NCBI GenBank assembly: GCA_937872385.1
Contig: CALMSO010000046.1
Coordinates: 1-64,000 of the forward strand
Direction of reading: 5' to 3'
DNA: 64,000 bases
DNA from: an uncultured Saprospiraceae bacterium
GTDB lineage: Bacteria > Bacteroidota > Bacteroidia > Chitinophagales > Saprospiraceae
Below the pieces are notes generated by a model that worked only from the letters and a program-made list of their open reading frames with translations, was not told where the DNA came from and made no database searches. This document shows, one piece after another, positions 25,309 through 34,092 of this stretch. Numbering within the stretch: position 1 is the first letter of the stretch; each line of letters starts with the position of its first letter. A program made the translations under genes and the position numbers.

Positions 25309-25348
25309 AAGGTTCAGGAAGCTCCTGAGGCGGAGCTCCCCAAACCTT
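25309..25348 (-). terminator. hairpin just downstream of the barrel/SH3 gene
   Basis: Two nested complementary pairs, AAGGTT with AACCTT and AGCTCC with GGAGCT, form a two-part stem across 25309-25348, beginning about ten bases after the minus-strand stop at 25358. No T run follows on the minus strand, so it is only a candidate terminator or mRNA-end hairpin. Just to its left (25250-25290) lies a TCTAAAATCTAT module also seen at 31493-31530. Confidence 0.4.
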
Positions 25349-25357
25349 GAAAAACCA

Positions 25358-27589
25358 TTATTCTACTCTTTGCAGGGCGGATGCGCGCATGTAGCCAATA
25401 CGGCCGCCTTGTTGTACTTTCCACCAGGTATCGTTGGTTTTTTCTAATAATGTCATACGGCTGCCACGCGGAAACCGGAAAATGGAGCGGGCATCGCTGG
25501 CTGGCGATACACGCAGATCGGTCATGTCACGCACGCTATATATTTCCGGAGCAGTGGTAGCAGGCGCTGCGGCCGGTGGGGGCGTAGTAGCAGCAGTCGG
25601 TTTCTCAGCCGTAGGTGCGCTAATTGCCGATGCAGGGGCTGTTTCGGCTGGGGCAGCTGGTGGCGGTGCACTCTGTGTTTTGGGCTGTTCTACGACCGGT
25701 GCGGTGCTTTGCACAGGCAATACAACACTTTTTTCGATTGCATTTTTGCCTTGCATTTCGCTGGCAGCCACCCGTATTTCCTGCTGGGCAAAGCCCTGTT
25801 TTTTTACTATAATGCGATAGGCTGAGCCGCGTTGCAGAGACAGGTTGATTTTTCCGTTTAGGAAATTGGTCAGGCGCTCCAATTCTTCACCACCATTGGC
25901 TAATTGGCGATACACTTCTACGGCCAAACCAGGCAGGGCGCTATTATCCGTTCCGCTACGGGCTGTGCCATTGAGGGTGACGTATGGCCGGAGTTCTTCT
26001 GGTTCTTGCGCTGCTGGAGCAGGCGCAGTGCTGGCAGGTTTTTCCTTCGCCGGGCGTTCGCTTTTTTCCTTCGGATCTGCCGGCGGTGGTAGCAATCCGG
26101 CTTCCCGGTCGGCCGCGCGCTGCCGTACAATCGGCGCTTCGATAGCCAATTCATCTGGCAGTTTAAGGTCTGCTTTGCGGCGTGCCATTTGTTCGGCGCG
26201 GGTTTCTTGCCCGAAGGTAAGCCCAAGGCCCGCCTGAAAATGCAAATTGCGTGCTTTTTCGATATTAAAAATCGGCAAGATATTATCCGTAGCTGCGAAT
26301 AGCTGCACCGGCCCGGCATTGAGTGCCAGACCAAAGCCTACATTAGCCGCTGATTGATTGAAAGTAGAATAATTGACCGTTGCTTGCAAAAAGCGGTTGA
26401 TTCGGTGTTGCAGCGCTACTGAAAAAGCCCAGTCGGTTTCGCCTTCAAAAAAGCGCGGACTCAGCAGCAGCCCTATCGAGGTGTTGGGTTGGAAATAATA
26501 ATTGCCACCGATGTAAGCCATAGTCGGCAAGCGCGTAGTGTAGCGCGCCAGCGGGAAGGTCGAGGGCGTTTGTAGCGAGTCAATAAAATTATTGAATTCT
26601 TCTTCAAAAGCATCGGTATCGGTGCTCGAAAACTGCACATTGCCAGCTACAAGGGTATTCTGGGTCAAGTCGTTGCGCCAGTTGATTCTACCGGCATTTA
26701 CCACACTGGCAAACAGGTCTATCCGGTCGTTCACCTGATAATTAGCACCAAAATCGAAGGCTATACCATTATTGCCTTGCCCACGCCAGTAGCGGTCGGG
26801 TTCGTTGGCAAGTGTATTCAAACCGGAGGAATAAATGTCGAATAAGCCGCGCACGTTGAAAAACTCACTATCCGAATCGGTTTCGAGGCGCAGATTTTGA
26901 TTCAAGGTGGATACATTGGCAAAGCCCGAAAGCCACTTGAGCCGCAGCCCTGCTGATAGTTTGGTAGTGATAAGACCCGTATAACCGAGGCTATAAGAGC
27001 GATAATGCGAGCCGTGGAGGCCCAGCCCATCAAAGCGATAAACGCCATCTTCCATGATGGTCTCCTGCGACAGGTCGTTCATCAGCGTGAACAGGTCGCG
27101 CGGGTAGCCTGCCTGAAACTGCAGGTGGTCGCTCACCTGAAAATGAAAAAAGTGCCGCTGAATACGCCAGCCAAATTCTAACCAACTGGCGCTGAGGTCC
27201 ATATTAAGTCGGTTTCGGTCGCGCAATTTTTCGAGCAAAGGTGCAAAGTCATTGCTGTTCAGGAAATTCTCGCCGTATTCGTATTCGTCATCTGGCTCGC
27301 CACTTTCAAACATCAGATCGCCAAAAGTGAGGCTGGTATTGCCATAGCTCCCGGAGAGCTTGCTCACAACCGGGATGCCCACGTACCCACCACTGAGCAG
27401 CGGCATACGGCCGGGGTTGAGGCTGTACGATTGCGGCACGGCATTCAGTTGGTAAAGCGTCAAATTTCGTTGTGCATCAATTGAATACGCATTCAATAAA
27501 AAAATACCTAACCAAGCAAAGAGGCTGAGCTGGCTACGCCAATAGCCGCTTGCGATTGCCGTAGCAATCGGGGGTGTTGTTTTCCACAT
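25358..27589 (-). CDS. DUF5723-type outer-membrane protein with periplasmic linker and C-terminal SH3 domain
   Basis: A 743-residue protein. After an N-terminal signal region (SLFAWLGIFLLNAYSIDAQ) comes a long DUF5723-like beta-barrel domain to about residue 470 (TLYQLNAVPQSYSLNPGRMP, SYSLGYTGLITTKLSAGLRL, FDFGANYQVNDRIDLFASVV). A Lys/Pro/Ala-rich linker follows, then a carboxypeptidase-regulatory-like beta domain (about 540-620, YVTLNGTARSGTDNSALPGL), another Ala/Pro/Thr linker, and a final bacterial SH3 domain (IYSVRDMTDLRVSPASDARS to YMRASALQRVE). SH3_3 domains usually bind peptidoglycan or peptides, so this barrel may be tethered to the wall. Whether the linker and SH3 face the periplasm is an inference. 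Confidence 0.8.
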   Translation of the reverse strand: MWKTTPPIATAIASGYWRSQLSLFAWLGIFLLNAYSIDAQRNLTLYQLNAVPQSYSLNPGRMPLLSGGYVGIPVVSKLSGSYGNTSLTFGDLMFESGEPDDEYEYGENFLNSNDFAPLLEKLRDRNRLNMDLSASWLEFGWRIQRHFFHFQVSDHLQFQAGYPRDLFTLMNDLSQETIMEDGVYRFDGLGLHGSHYRSYSLGYTGLITTKLSAGLRLKWLSGFANVSTLNQNLRLETDSDSEFFNVRGLFDIYSSGLNTLANEPDRYWRGQGNNGIAFDFGANYQVNDRIDLFASVVNAGRINWRNDLTQNTLVAGNVQFSSTDTDAFEEEFNNFIDSLQTPSTFPLARYTTRLPTMAYIGGNYYFQPNTSIGLLLSPRFFEGETDWAFSVALQHRINRFLQATVNYSTFNQSAANVGFGLALNAGPVQLFAATDNILPIFNIEKARNLHFQAGLGLTFGQETRAEQMARRKADLKLPDELAIEAPIVRQRAADREAGLLPPPADPKEKSERPAKEKPASTAPAPAAQEPEELRPYVTLNGTARSGTDNSALPGLAVEVYRQLANGGEELERLTNFLNGKINLSLQRGSAYRIIVKKQGFAQQEIRVAASEMQGKNAIEKSVVLPVQSTAPVVEQPKTQSAPPPAAPAETAPASAISAPTAEKPTAATTPPPAAAPATTAPEIYSVRDMTDLRVSPASDARSIFRFPRGSRMTLLEKTNDTWWKVQQGGRIGYMRASALQRVE

Positions 27590-27876
27590 AGTGTTTCCGT
27601 TTTGAAAAATGAAAAAGGGGTTCCTGCGGTCAAAGTGATAATACCTTGCCGGCTGAACGGAGATGTCAAACTTTCAATCGTGAATTTTTTGGCGAGATAG
27701 CTCTGATTGCTCTGAAAAGTATCAGCAAAAGTAAATCAAGTTTTTGAAAAAAGCAAGTCCTTTGGGGTCGGGAAAAATAATTCGCTGGTGGCCGCATAAT
27801 TTTTTGTATCAAGTGCAACCTTTACACCCGCTTTTCGTAGCATTGAACGATGACTATCTAACCAACGATTTATTTT

Positions 27877-29148
27877 ATGGCTAAAATACTGATTACCGAC
27901 GACGAGGGCAGCATCCGCCGCACCTTGCGCGAAATTCTCGAATTTGAAAAATACGAGGTGACCGAAGCCGCCGACGGGCTGGATTGCTTAGCAAAAGTAA
28001 AGAAAACGACCTACGACGTCATTTTGCTCGACATTAAAATGCCCAAAATGGATGGCATGGAAACCCTCGAAAAATTGCAGGAGCTGGCACCTGATACGCC
28101 GGTTATCATGATCTCCGGGCACGGCACGATTGACACGGCCGTAGAAGCGGTCAAAAAAGGTGCCTTCGATTTCATTGCCAAGCCGCCCGATCTCAATCGC
28201 CTGCTAATCACCATTCGCAATGCGCTCGACAAGTCTAACCTCGTGGTGGAGACCAAAGTCCTGCGGCAGAAGATTTCCAAAGCTAAAGTACAAGAAATTA
28301 TTGGCAACTCGGAGGGCATTCGCCAGATCAAGGACACCATCGCGCGCGTGGCAACTACCGATGCACGGGTGCTCATTCTGGGGCAAAACGGCTCGGGCAA
28401 AGAGTTAGTAGCGCGTTGGCTGCATCAGCAAAGCCATCGCGCGGGCGCCCCCATTGTGGAGGTGAACTGTGCAGCTATTCCTTCCGAACTAATTGAAAGT
28501 GAGTTGTTTGGGCACGAAAAAGGTGCTTTTACCTCGGCTATTAAGCAGCGCATTGGCAAGTTTGAGCAGGCGCAGGGCGGCACGCTTTTTCTCGACGAAA
28601 TCGGTGATATGAGTCTTTCGGCTCAAGCCAAAGTGCTGCGGGCCTTGCAAGAAAATCGTATCACCCGCGTAGGTGGCGATAAGGACATCAGTGTGGATGT
28701 GCGCATCGTGGCGGCTACCAACAAGGACCTGCGCCGGGAAATTGCTGCTGGCCGCTTCCGCGAAGACCTTTACCACCGCTTGGCTGTTATCATCATCGAA
28801 GTGCCTGCGCTCAACGACCGCCGAGAGGACATCCCGCCATTGGTCGAACATTTTATTGCACAAATTTGTACTGAATATGGTATAGCGCCTAAAAAAATAG
28901 ACGCCGAGGCCCTGCATTTGCTGCAAGAAGTAAACTGGACGGGCAACATTCGGGAATTGCGCAACGTCGTCGAGCGGCTCATTATACTCAGCGGCGACGA
29001 AATTGGGGTGGCGGATGTGCAGCAGTATGTATTGCCCACCAGCGCTGCGGCTCGGCAGCAATTAGAAGAAGTTTTTGCGCAGTTTGATAATGTAGAAGAC
29101 CTGCATCGCTTCATCGAGCAGGAATTTGCTATTTATAAGAATATTTGA
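27877..29148 (+). CDS. sigma-54-activator-type response regulator lacking a DNA-binding domain
   Basis: A 423-residue protein with an N-terminal receiver domain (acidic pocket ITDDEGS, phosphoacceptor Asp52 in VILLDIKMPKMDGM) and an AAA+ ATPase of the NtrC type: Walker A GQNGSGKELVARWLH, FLDEIGDMS for Walker B, and the arginine region VRIVAATNKDLRREIAAGRFREDLYHRL. Two oddities stand out. The sigma-54-contacting loop reads GAFTSA instead of GAFTGA (residues about 216-221). After the AAA+ lid and a short helix (DNVEDLHRFIEQEFAIYKNI) the protein ends, with no Fis-type helix-turn-helix. It may act without binding a specific enhancer, or on another partner. No histidine kinase lies beside it. A strong terminator follows. 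Confidence 0.9.
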   Translation: MAKILITDDEGSIRRTLREILEFEKYEVTEAADGLDCLAKVKKTTYDVILLDIKMPKMDGMETLEKLQELAPDTPVIMISGHGTIDTAVEAVKKGAFDFIAKPPDLNRLLITIRNALDKSNLVVETKVLRQKISKAKVQEIIGNSEGIRQIKDTIARVATTDARVLILGQNGSGKELVARWLHQQSHRAGAPIVEVNCAAIPSELIESELFGHEKGAFTSAIKQRIGKFEQAQGGTLFLDEIGDMSLSAQAKVLRALQENRITRVGGDKDISVDVRIVAATNKDLRREIAAGRFREDLYHRLAVIIIEVPALNDRREDIPPLVEHFIAQICTEYGIAPKKIDAEALHLLQEVNWTGNIRELRNVVERLIILSGDEIGVADVQQYVLPTSAAARQQLEEVFAQFDNVEDLHRFIEQEFAIYKNI

Positions 29149-29172
29149 ATACTTTTCGTTAAAAAAACAGGG

Positions 29173-29208
29173 AAAGCCTGTCCGTTTTATATGGCGGATG
29201 GGCTTTTT
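29173..29208 (+). terminator. intrinsic terminator after the response regulator gene
   Basis: AAAGCC-tg-TCCG pairs with CGGA-tg-GGCTTT around a 10-base loop and runs into TTTTT; it is preceded by a run of seven As. It lies 24 bases after the stop codon. Confidence 0.8.
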
Positions 29209-29225
29209 ACGCCCTGGGTATAATG

Positions 29226-29319
29226 CCATTTACGATTTACGAAGTCCGATTCAAGATTTTATAAAGTTTTGAAAAACAAGATTTTGAGCATAAATAAGTA
29301 CTTTATTTTCAATTGAAAA
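29226..29319 (-). repeat. 95-bp palindrome-headed intergenic repeat, copy 2
   Basis: Reverse-orientation copy: the perfect palindrome TTTTCAATTGAAAA at 29306-29319, followed leftwards by the complement of TACTTATTTATGCTC, CTTGTTTTTCAAAACTTTAT and CGGACTTCGTAAATCGTAAA. It lies directly after a terminator and 70 bases before a composite-repeat copy. Confidence 0.8.
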
Positions 29320-29382
29320 AGGTGTAGAATTTGAAACCGTAAACCGTGAAATTATAAACCGCGAATAGGTAGATTTAAGATA

Positions 29383-29490
29383 CTAGATTTTTAGATGCCA
29401 GATTTTAGGACGAGACAATCTTCTTATTCCCCTATCACCCTATTCAACCTTTTTAAACGTTGCCCCAATGAACAAATAACCATGTCCCAG
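29383..29490 (+). repeat. composite intergenic repeat, copy without the heptamer array
   Basis: TTTTTAGATGCCAGATTTTA and GGACGAGACA (to 29416) are followed immediately by CCCCTATCACCCTATTCAAC, CTTTTTAAACGTTGCCCCAA and GAACAAATAACCATG. These are the same outer modules as at 23775-24050 and 59232-59460 with the 7-base array missing. The copy fills the rest of the 397-base gap before the LOG gene, and no gene is seen in it. Confidence 0.75.
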
Positions 29491-29545
29491 TAATTAGTCA
29501 AATTTGTTACAAACGAACTGTCTGACCCATTTAATTATTTGACTT

Positions 29546-30277
29546 ATGAATCAAAACGATCATCACTCTGCGACCATCCCGCACCATCCCATGAAACAAT
29601 GGAGCCGCAACATCGAAGGCGAAAACTCCTGGACGATGTTCAAGGTATTGTCTGAATTTGTGGAAGGCTTTGAAACCCTCAACCAGATTGGCCCCTGTGT
29701 TTCGGTTTTTGGCTCGGCCCGCACGCCACCTTCCCATCCGTATTACCAGTTGGCGGTAGAAGTTGCCCGACAGCTCACAGAAGCAGGCTATGGCGTCATC
29801 ACCGGCGGCGGTCCTGGCATCATGGAAGCCGGCAACAAAGGAGCGGCCTTAGCCGGGGGCAAATCGGTGGGGCTGAATATCAATCTGCCTTTCGAGCAGA
29901 ATAACAATCAGTTTATTGACACGGATAAGAACCTCAATTTTCGCTACTTTTTTGTGCGCAAAGTGATGTTTGTCAAATATGCCCAAGCTTTTGTGGCCTT
30001 GCCCGGCGGCTTCGGCACCATGGACGAACTTTTTGAAGTGCTCACGCTGATTCAAACCGGGAAAATATCAAAAGTGCCGGTCATTCTCGTTGGCTCGGAA
30101 TATTGGCAGGGGCTGCGCGACTGGCTGCAAAACACCATGCTGGAAAAAGAGCGCAATATCAATCCGCCTGACTTAGAGCTAATGCCAATAGTGGACACGC
30201 CCGAAGCAGTGGTGCAATTGATTGAAACTTTTTACGGCAGCCGCGCCAAAGAGTTGGAGCCGAATTATAATTTGTAA
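29546..30277 (+). CDS. LOG family protein (TIGR00730 Rossmann fold)
   Basis: A 243-residue cytoplasmic protein of the LOG/YgdH-type family. Members hydrolyse nucleoside 5'-monophosphates to base and ribose 5-phosphate (cytokinin-activating activity in plants and some bacteria). The nucleotide-binding signatures are intact: VFGSARTPPSHPYY, GYGVITGGGPGIMEAGNKGA, and the catalytic PGGxGTxxE motif in LPGGFGTMDELFEVLTLIQ. The N-terminal extension of about 45 residues containing NSWTMFKVLSEFVEGFE is normal for this subfamily. It is monocistronic, facing convergent hemW 20 bases downstream. Confidence 0.92.
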   Translation: MNQNDHHSATIPHHPMKQWSRNIEGENSWTMFKVLSEFVEGFETLNQIGPCVSVFGSARTPPSHPYYQLAVEVARQLTEAGYGVITGGGPGIMEAGNKGAALAGGKSVGLNINLPFEQNNNQFIDTDKNLNFRYFFVRKVMFVKYAQAFVALPGGFGTMDELFEVLTLIQTGKISKVPVILVGSEYWQGLRDWLQNTMLEKERNINPPDLELMPIVDTPEAVVQLIETFYGSRAKELEPNYNL

Positions 30278-30297
30278 AACACTGTTTGTCAGGTATT

Positions 30298-31452
30298 TTA
30301 ATTTTCAAAAAACAACTCAGCGGCGATAAAATCAGCTAATAGTTTGCCGGCTGCGGTGAGGGTGTAGGTCTGGTCAAAATGTTGCACCTGCCCCGCTCGG
30401 ATAAAAGGTTGCACTTTTTGCTCGAAATGCGCTGCGAATGCTTCGTGCATGCGCCAAAGGTGGTCGGCTTGTACGCCCCACATGGTGCGTAAGGCGGTCA
30501 TCACGTACTCGTTGTAGCGCTGCGCCGGGCTGAGCACCTCCTGTTCGAAGAGCGTACCTTGCAGTTGTGATAATGCTTCCGGGGTCGTAGCCATATATTG
30601 CCAATAGTGGGCGTTATGTGCTACATTCCAGCGGCGCACCAGCCCTCCGTCAAAAGAATGCGCCGAAGGCCCGATGCCGAGATAAGCCTCGCCGCTCCAA
30701 TAGCTTGAATTGTGCCGGGCGTAGCGGCCAGGCAGGGCAAAATTCGAAATTTCGTAGTGCTCGTAGCCATGCGTTTGGAGCATTTGTACCAATATTTCAA
30801 ACTGACGGGCAGCCTGCTCTTCGTCCACGGGGCGGGTTTTACCGGTTTTGACAAAATGCGCGAGCGCCGTTTCTGGCTCTACCGTGAGCGCGTAGCAGGA
30901 GACGTGCGGAATGCCATAGTCCAGCACCTTTTGAATATTGGCTATCCATTGGGCGTCGGGCATAGTGGGCGCGCCGTAGATGAGGTCCACCGTTAAATTG
31001 TCAAAACCGGCTGCTAAGGCATTTTCTATACAAATCTGCGCTTCGTCTGCGCGGTGGGCCCGATTCATCCATTGTAAATCTACTTCCGCAAAAGATTGAA
31101 TACCAATACTTAAGCGATTAACAGGCGTTTGGCGCAAAGCCGCTATTTTATCTACTGTGAGATCGTCAGGATTAGCTTCGAGGGTAATTTCCGCATCGGG
31201 CGCTACGGCAAAATAGTGAAAAATAGTGTCAAAAAAACGCATCAATTCAGCCGTGCTCAGCAAAGAAGGCGTGCCGCCGCCAAAGTAAATGGAATCAAGT
31301 GTAGCGCCTTGCAGATAGTCGCGTCGCAGACGGATTTCCTGGAGCATAGCTTCCAGCATGGTCGGTTTGTGCCGCAGCGAGGTAGAAAAATGGAAGTTAC
31401 AGTAGTGGCAAGCCTGTTTGCAAAAAGGAATATGAAGATAGATGCCGGGCAT
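30298..31452 (-). CDS. hemW: radical SAM coproporphyrinogen III oxidase-like protein (HemW)
   Basis: A 384-residue radical SAM protein. The N-terminal CKQACHYCNF holds the CxxxCxxC iron-sulfur motif, preceded by MPGIYLHIPF. It then has SIYFGGGTPSLL, TLEANPDDLT, RLSIGIQSF, NAGFDNLTVDLIYGAP-like sequence and HVSCYALTVEPETALAHF, plus a C-terminal HemN-type domain (YNEYVMTALRTMWGV). This motif layout and the absence of the extra N-terminal cysteine of HemN point to HemW, a heme chaperone, rather than the oxidase. It converges with the LOG gene; upstream is a repeat-bearing gap of 169 bases before tsaE. Confidence 0.93.
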   Translation of the reverse strand: MPGIYLHIPFCKQACHYCNFHFSTSLRHKPTMLEAMLQEIRLRRDYLQGATLDSIYFGGGTPSLLSTAELMRFFDTIFHYFAVAPDAEITLEANPDDLTVDKIAALRQTPVNRLSIGIQSFAEVDLQWMNRAHRADEAQICIENALAAGFDNLTVDLIYGAPTMPDAQWIANIQKVLDYGIPHVSCYALTVEPETALAHFVKTGKTRPVDEEQAARQFEILVQMLQTHGYEHYEISNFALPGRYARHNSSYWSGEAYLGIGPSAHSFDGGLVRRWNVAHNAHYWQYMATTPEALSQLQGTLFEQEVLSPAQRYNEYVMTALRTMWGVQADHLWRMHEAFAAHFEQKVQPFIRAGQVQHFDQTYTLTAAGKLLADFIAAELFFEN

Positions 31453-31454
31453 GG

Positions 31455-31535
31455 TGGAGGTTTAAAGGTTTAGGAGGTTTAGGGGGGTTAGAGTCTAAAA
31501 TCTATTGTCTATCATCTATTGTCTATCATCAAATG
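31455..31535 (+). repeat. short composite-repeat fragment
   Basis: GGTTTAAAGGTTTAGGAGGT and further GGTTTAG-type units, then TCTAAAATCTATTGTCTATC and a second TATTGTCTATCATC. The GGTTTAG units match the 59232-59290 module; the TCTAAAATCTAT box also occurs at 25250-25285. It separates the divergent hemW and tsaE genes. Confidence 0.6.
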
Positions 31536-31621
31536 CTTGGGTATAACAATCGCCTGCAACATTAATGAAGCAACCACTGAGCTGGGAAAATTGTTTTTGC
31601 AACAACCATAACATCTTACGC

Positions 31622-32050
31622 ATGACGGAATTTACGACCCATTCTCTTGCTGATCTTGACCGCGTGGCGGTGCAGTTATTGCAGTACATGGGGCATCGGC
31701 GCAAGGTGGCGCTGTATGGCGAGTTGGGGGCAGGCAAAACGGCTTTGGTGCAAGCATTTTGCCGGCACATGGGCGTGCGAGAGACCGTCGTTAGCCCTAC
31801 CTTTTCGCTCGTCAACACTTATGTTTGCGCGGATGCGGATGGTCAAATGCAGGAGATCAACCACTTGGATTTGTACCGGCTCAATCATTTGCAAGAAGCC
31901 CTTGATCTGGGCATTGAAGAACTACTGGATGATGCTCGGTATTGTTTTATAGAATGGCCTGAATTGATCGAACGCTTGCTACCAGAAGATACCGTGCGAA
32001 TAAAGCTTGAAATAGTGAATAACTCTACCCGAAAAGTTTTATTTTTGTAG
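31622..32050 (+). CDS. tsaE: tRNA threonylcarbamoyladenosine biosynthesis ATPase TsaE
   Basis: ATPase of the TsaBDE complex that installs t6A37 on ANN-decoding tRNAs. The 142-residue protein has Walker A LYGELGAGKTALVQAF, the switch segment SPTFSLVNTY, and HLDLYRL (the Walker B-like HxDxYR motif). It also has LGIEELLDD and FIEWPELIERLLPED, as in YjeE/TsaE. The ATG at 31622 matches the family start, and a 19-residue upstream extension has no family match. ald follows 74 bases downstream, a pairing often seen in Bacteroidota. tsaB is at 43505-44191. Confidence 0.95.
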   Translation: MTEFTTHSLADLDRVAVQLLQYMGHRRKVALYGELGAGKTALVQAFCRHMGVRETVVSPTFSLVNTYVCADADGQMQEINHLDLYRLNHLQEALDLGIEELLDDARYCFIEWPELIERLLPEDTVRIKLEIVNNSTRKVLFL

Positions 32051-32124
32051 AATGACTGCCAGGGTAGTCCCAACCATGCGCGTTCTTATTCTCATTTTTC
32101 ACAACCAGGCAAAGTGCCGCAGCC

Positions 32125-33354
32125 ATGAGCGAGAAGGACAAGAAAATACCGGTGCCAAAGCAGTTTACCGAAAGCCAATACCAAACGCAGACGGAAACGC
32201 TACAAGTGACCTACAAGCCCAATAAGCTTTTCATTGGAATTCCACGCGAAATCACCTTGCAGGAAAATCGCATCGCGCTGATTCCTTCCTCCGTAAAAAC
32301 CCTCGTGGCGCACGGGCATCGGGTGCTGGTGGAAACGGGTGCTGGCGAAAAGTCGTACTTTTCTGACCGCGACTACTCGGAGGCAGGGGCGGACATTGCC
32401 TACAGCACCGAGCAAGTGTATCAGGCTGAAGTCATCCTGAAAGTGGCCCCGCCCACGCTCAAAGAAATTGACTACATGCGCCCCAATCAGATACTCATTT
32501 CACCATTGCAATTGCCGCTCATCTCCGGCGATTACATCACACGGCTAAAGCAAAAACGGGTCATCGCGCTGGCTATGGAGTACATCAAAGACGACTCCGA
32601 TACCTTTCCGGTGGTGCGCATTATGAGCGAACTGGCGGGCCTAAGCGCTATGCTCACCGCAGCCGAGTTGATGACTTCCACCAGCGATGGCAAGGGCGTA
32701 CTGCTTGGGGGCATCTCTGGAGTGCCCAGCGCCAAAGTGGTTATACTGGGTGCAGGTATGGTAGCCGAATACGCTACCCGCGCCGCGCTCGGGCTGGGTG
32801 CTGAAGTACGCATTTTCGACAATAATATTTACAAACTCAAGCGCATTCAAAGCGAAGTAGGACAGCCGCTGTACACTTCAGCAATGGATCCTTTTGTATT
32901 AGAGCGTGAACTCATCACCGCCGATGTGGCTATTGGCGCCATGCACTCCAAGTCGGGCCGTACGCCGCTGATCGTCAGCGAAGAAATGGTGATGAAAATG
33001 AAGCCCGGTGCCGTTATTATTGACGTTAGTATAGACCAAGGCGGTTGCTTTGCTACTTCTGAGGTCACCTCTTTAGACAAGCCCACCTTCATCAAGCACG
33101 ACGTGATTCACTACTGTGTGCCCAATATCGCCTCGCGGGTAGCGCGCACGGCTTCGGTAGCCATTAGCCATATTCTGACGCCCGTGCTGATGCGCGCGGC
33201 ACATACCGGTAGCATTGAGCACCTACTGCTGGGCAATCCAGGGCTGCGGCACGGAGTTTATACCTATAAAGGCTGCTTGTGCAATGAATACCTCGGCGAG
33301 CGATTTCAGATTAAATCCACCAGCTTAGAGCTGCTCATCACCTCTGATTTATAG
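32125..33354 (+). CDS. ald: alanine dehydrogenase
   Basis: NAD-dependent interconversion of alanine with pyruvate and ammonia. The 409-residue protein has the Ald/PNT N-terminal domain (FIGIPREITLQENRIALIPSS, VETGAGEKSYFSDRDYSEAG, EVILKVAPPT), the NAD-binding Rossmann motif VVILGAGMVAEYATRAALGLGA, MHSKSGRTP, PGAVIIDVSIDQGGCFATS and HYCVPNIASRVARTAS. The N-terminal extension of about 35 residues (KDKKIPVPKQFTESQY) is usual for the Bacteroidota form. A TATTTTTG box at the end of tsaE (about 32040) could give it its own transcript. Its stop overlaps the convergent neighbour by 6 bases. Confidence 0.95.
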   Translation: MSEKDKKIPVPKQFTESQYQTQTETLQVTYKPNKLFIGIPREITLQENRIALIPSSVKTLVAHGHRVLVETGAGEKSYFSDRDYSEAGADIAYSTEQVYQAEVILKVAPPTLKEIDYMRPNQILISPLQLPLISGDYITRLKQKRVIALAMEYIKDDSDTFPVVRIMSELAGLSAMLTAAELMTSTSDGKGVLLGGISGVPSAKVVILGAGMVAEYATRAALGLGAEVRIFDNNIYKLKRIQSEVGQPLYTSAMDPFVLERELITADVAIGAMHSKSGRTPLIVSEEMVMKMKPGAVIIDVSIDQGGCFATSEVTSLDKPTFIKHDVIHYCVPNIASRVARTASVAISHILTPVLMRAAHTGSIEHLLLGNPGLRHGVYTYKGCLCNEYLGERFQIKSTSLELLITSDL

Positions 33355-34092
33355 CTCCTTGCGATTGGCCCAGATTTCGTACATCGGAGCGCCAGTGCTG
33401 CTTTTGCCACTGTGGTGCCAGTCGTTGTCTTGTACGTCAAACTGAAATTCGAGGCTCATGCCCACCCTGCTGTTGTCACGAGAGAAAAACTCGATGTGCT
33501 CAGTATAGACGCCGTTTTTGGCTTCGTAGCGGCCGCCGCCCGTACCAAAGAATTGTCCGGTCTCGGTGTTGTAGGCAATCCATTGAAAGCGGTTGCCGGT
33601 GAGCAATTTCATGGTTTTGCGAGGTACGTTGGTATCTCGGCGGCTGATTTCGCCATCGCGCTTGCGGCCTGCCATGAGCCAGGCACCAGTGAGGGGCGTT
33701 TCGCCTTCTTCGGGCATGGGCGCCCAGCGAATTTGTCGCCCGGCAATATTCTGGTGCAACAGCATTCCCTCCACATCGCGGGTAGCCAGCCACTGCTCGG
33801 ATTTGCCCACCATTGTGGTGTCGGCGGTATGAAATTCAAACGTAAAAACGAGCCGGTCGCCATCCTGCGTCCAGTGGCCGCCTCTCGTACTCAGAAAAGT
33901 GCCGTTTTGGGTTTGATATTCTGTCCAGACAAACTGACGCTCGCTAAAGAGTAGCACCCGCGTGATGGTTTCGCCGTTTTGCATAGTTATATTTTGCCAA
34001 GCTAAGGGCATCTCCATTTGCGCGAAAGCGCCAAAGTGTAATAACAGTAGGATGGGTAGGATGTAACATTTTAAAATAATTGTTCGCTTCAT
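33349..34092 (-). CDS. secreted protein with two lipocalin-like repeats
   Basis: A 247-residue protein with a signal peptide (KRTIILKCYILPILLLLHF, cleaved near GAFAQ) and two similar halves. Each half runs from a strand R-x-x-x-L/K-L-L-x-x-x-x-F-x-W through TEYQTQNGTFLSTRGGHW or AYNTETGQFFGTGGGRYE to a FEFHT or IEFFSRD strand. The halves resemble DUF4488/lipocalin-like small beta-barrels that read as 'G-x-W-x-L/M' modules. It is probably periplasmic or surface-exposed; ligand and role are unknown. The 3' end overlaps ald by 6 bases. The 200-base upstream gap is AT-rich with nothing recognisable. Confidence 0.72.
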   Translation of the reverse strand: MKRTIILKCYILPILLLLHFGAFAQMEMPLAWQNITMQNGETITRVLLFSERQFVWTEYQTQNGTFLSTRGGHWTQDGDRLVFTFEFHTADTTMVGKSEQWLATRDVEGMLLHQNIAGRQIRWAPMPEEGETPLTGAWLMAGRKRDGEISRRDTNVPRKTMKLLTGNRFQWIAYNTETGQFFGTGGGRYEAKNGVYTEHIEFFSRDNSRVGMSLEFQFDVQDNDWHHSGKSSTGAPMYEIWANRKEL

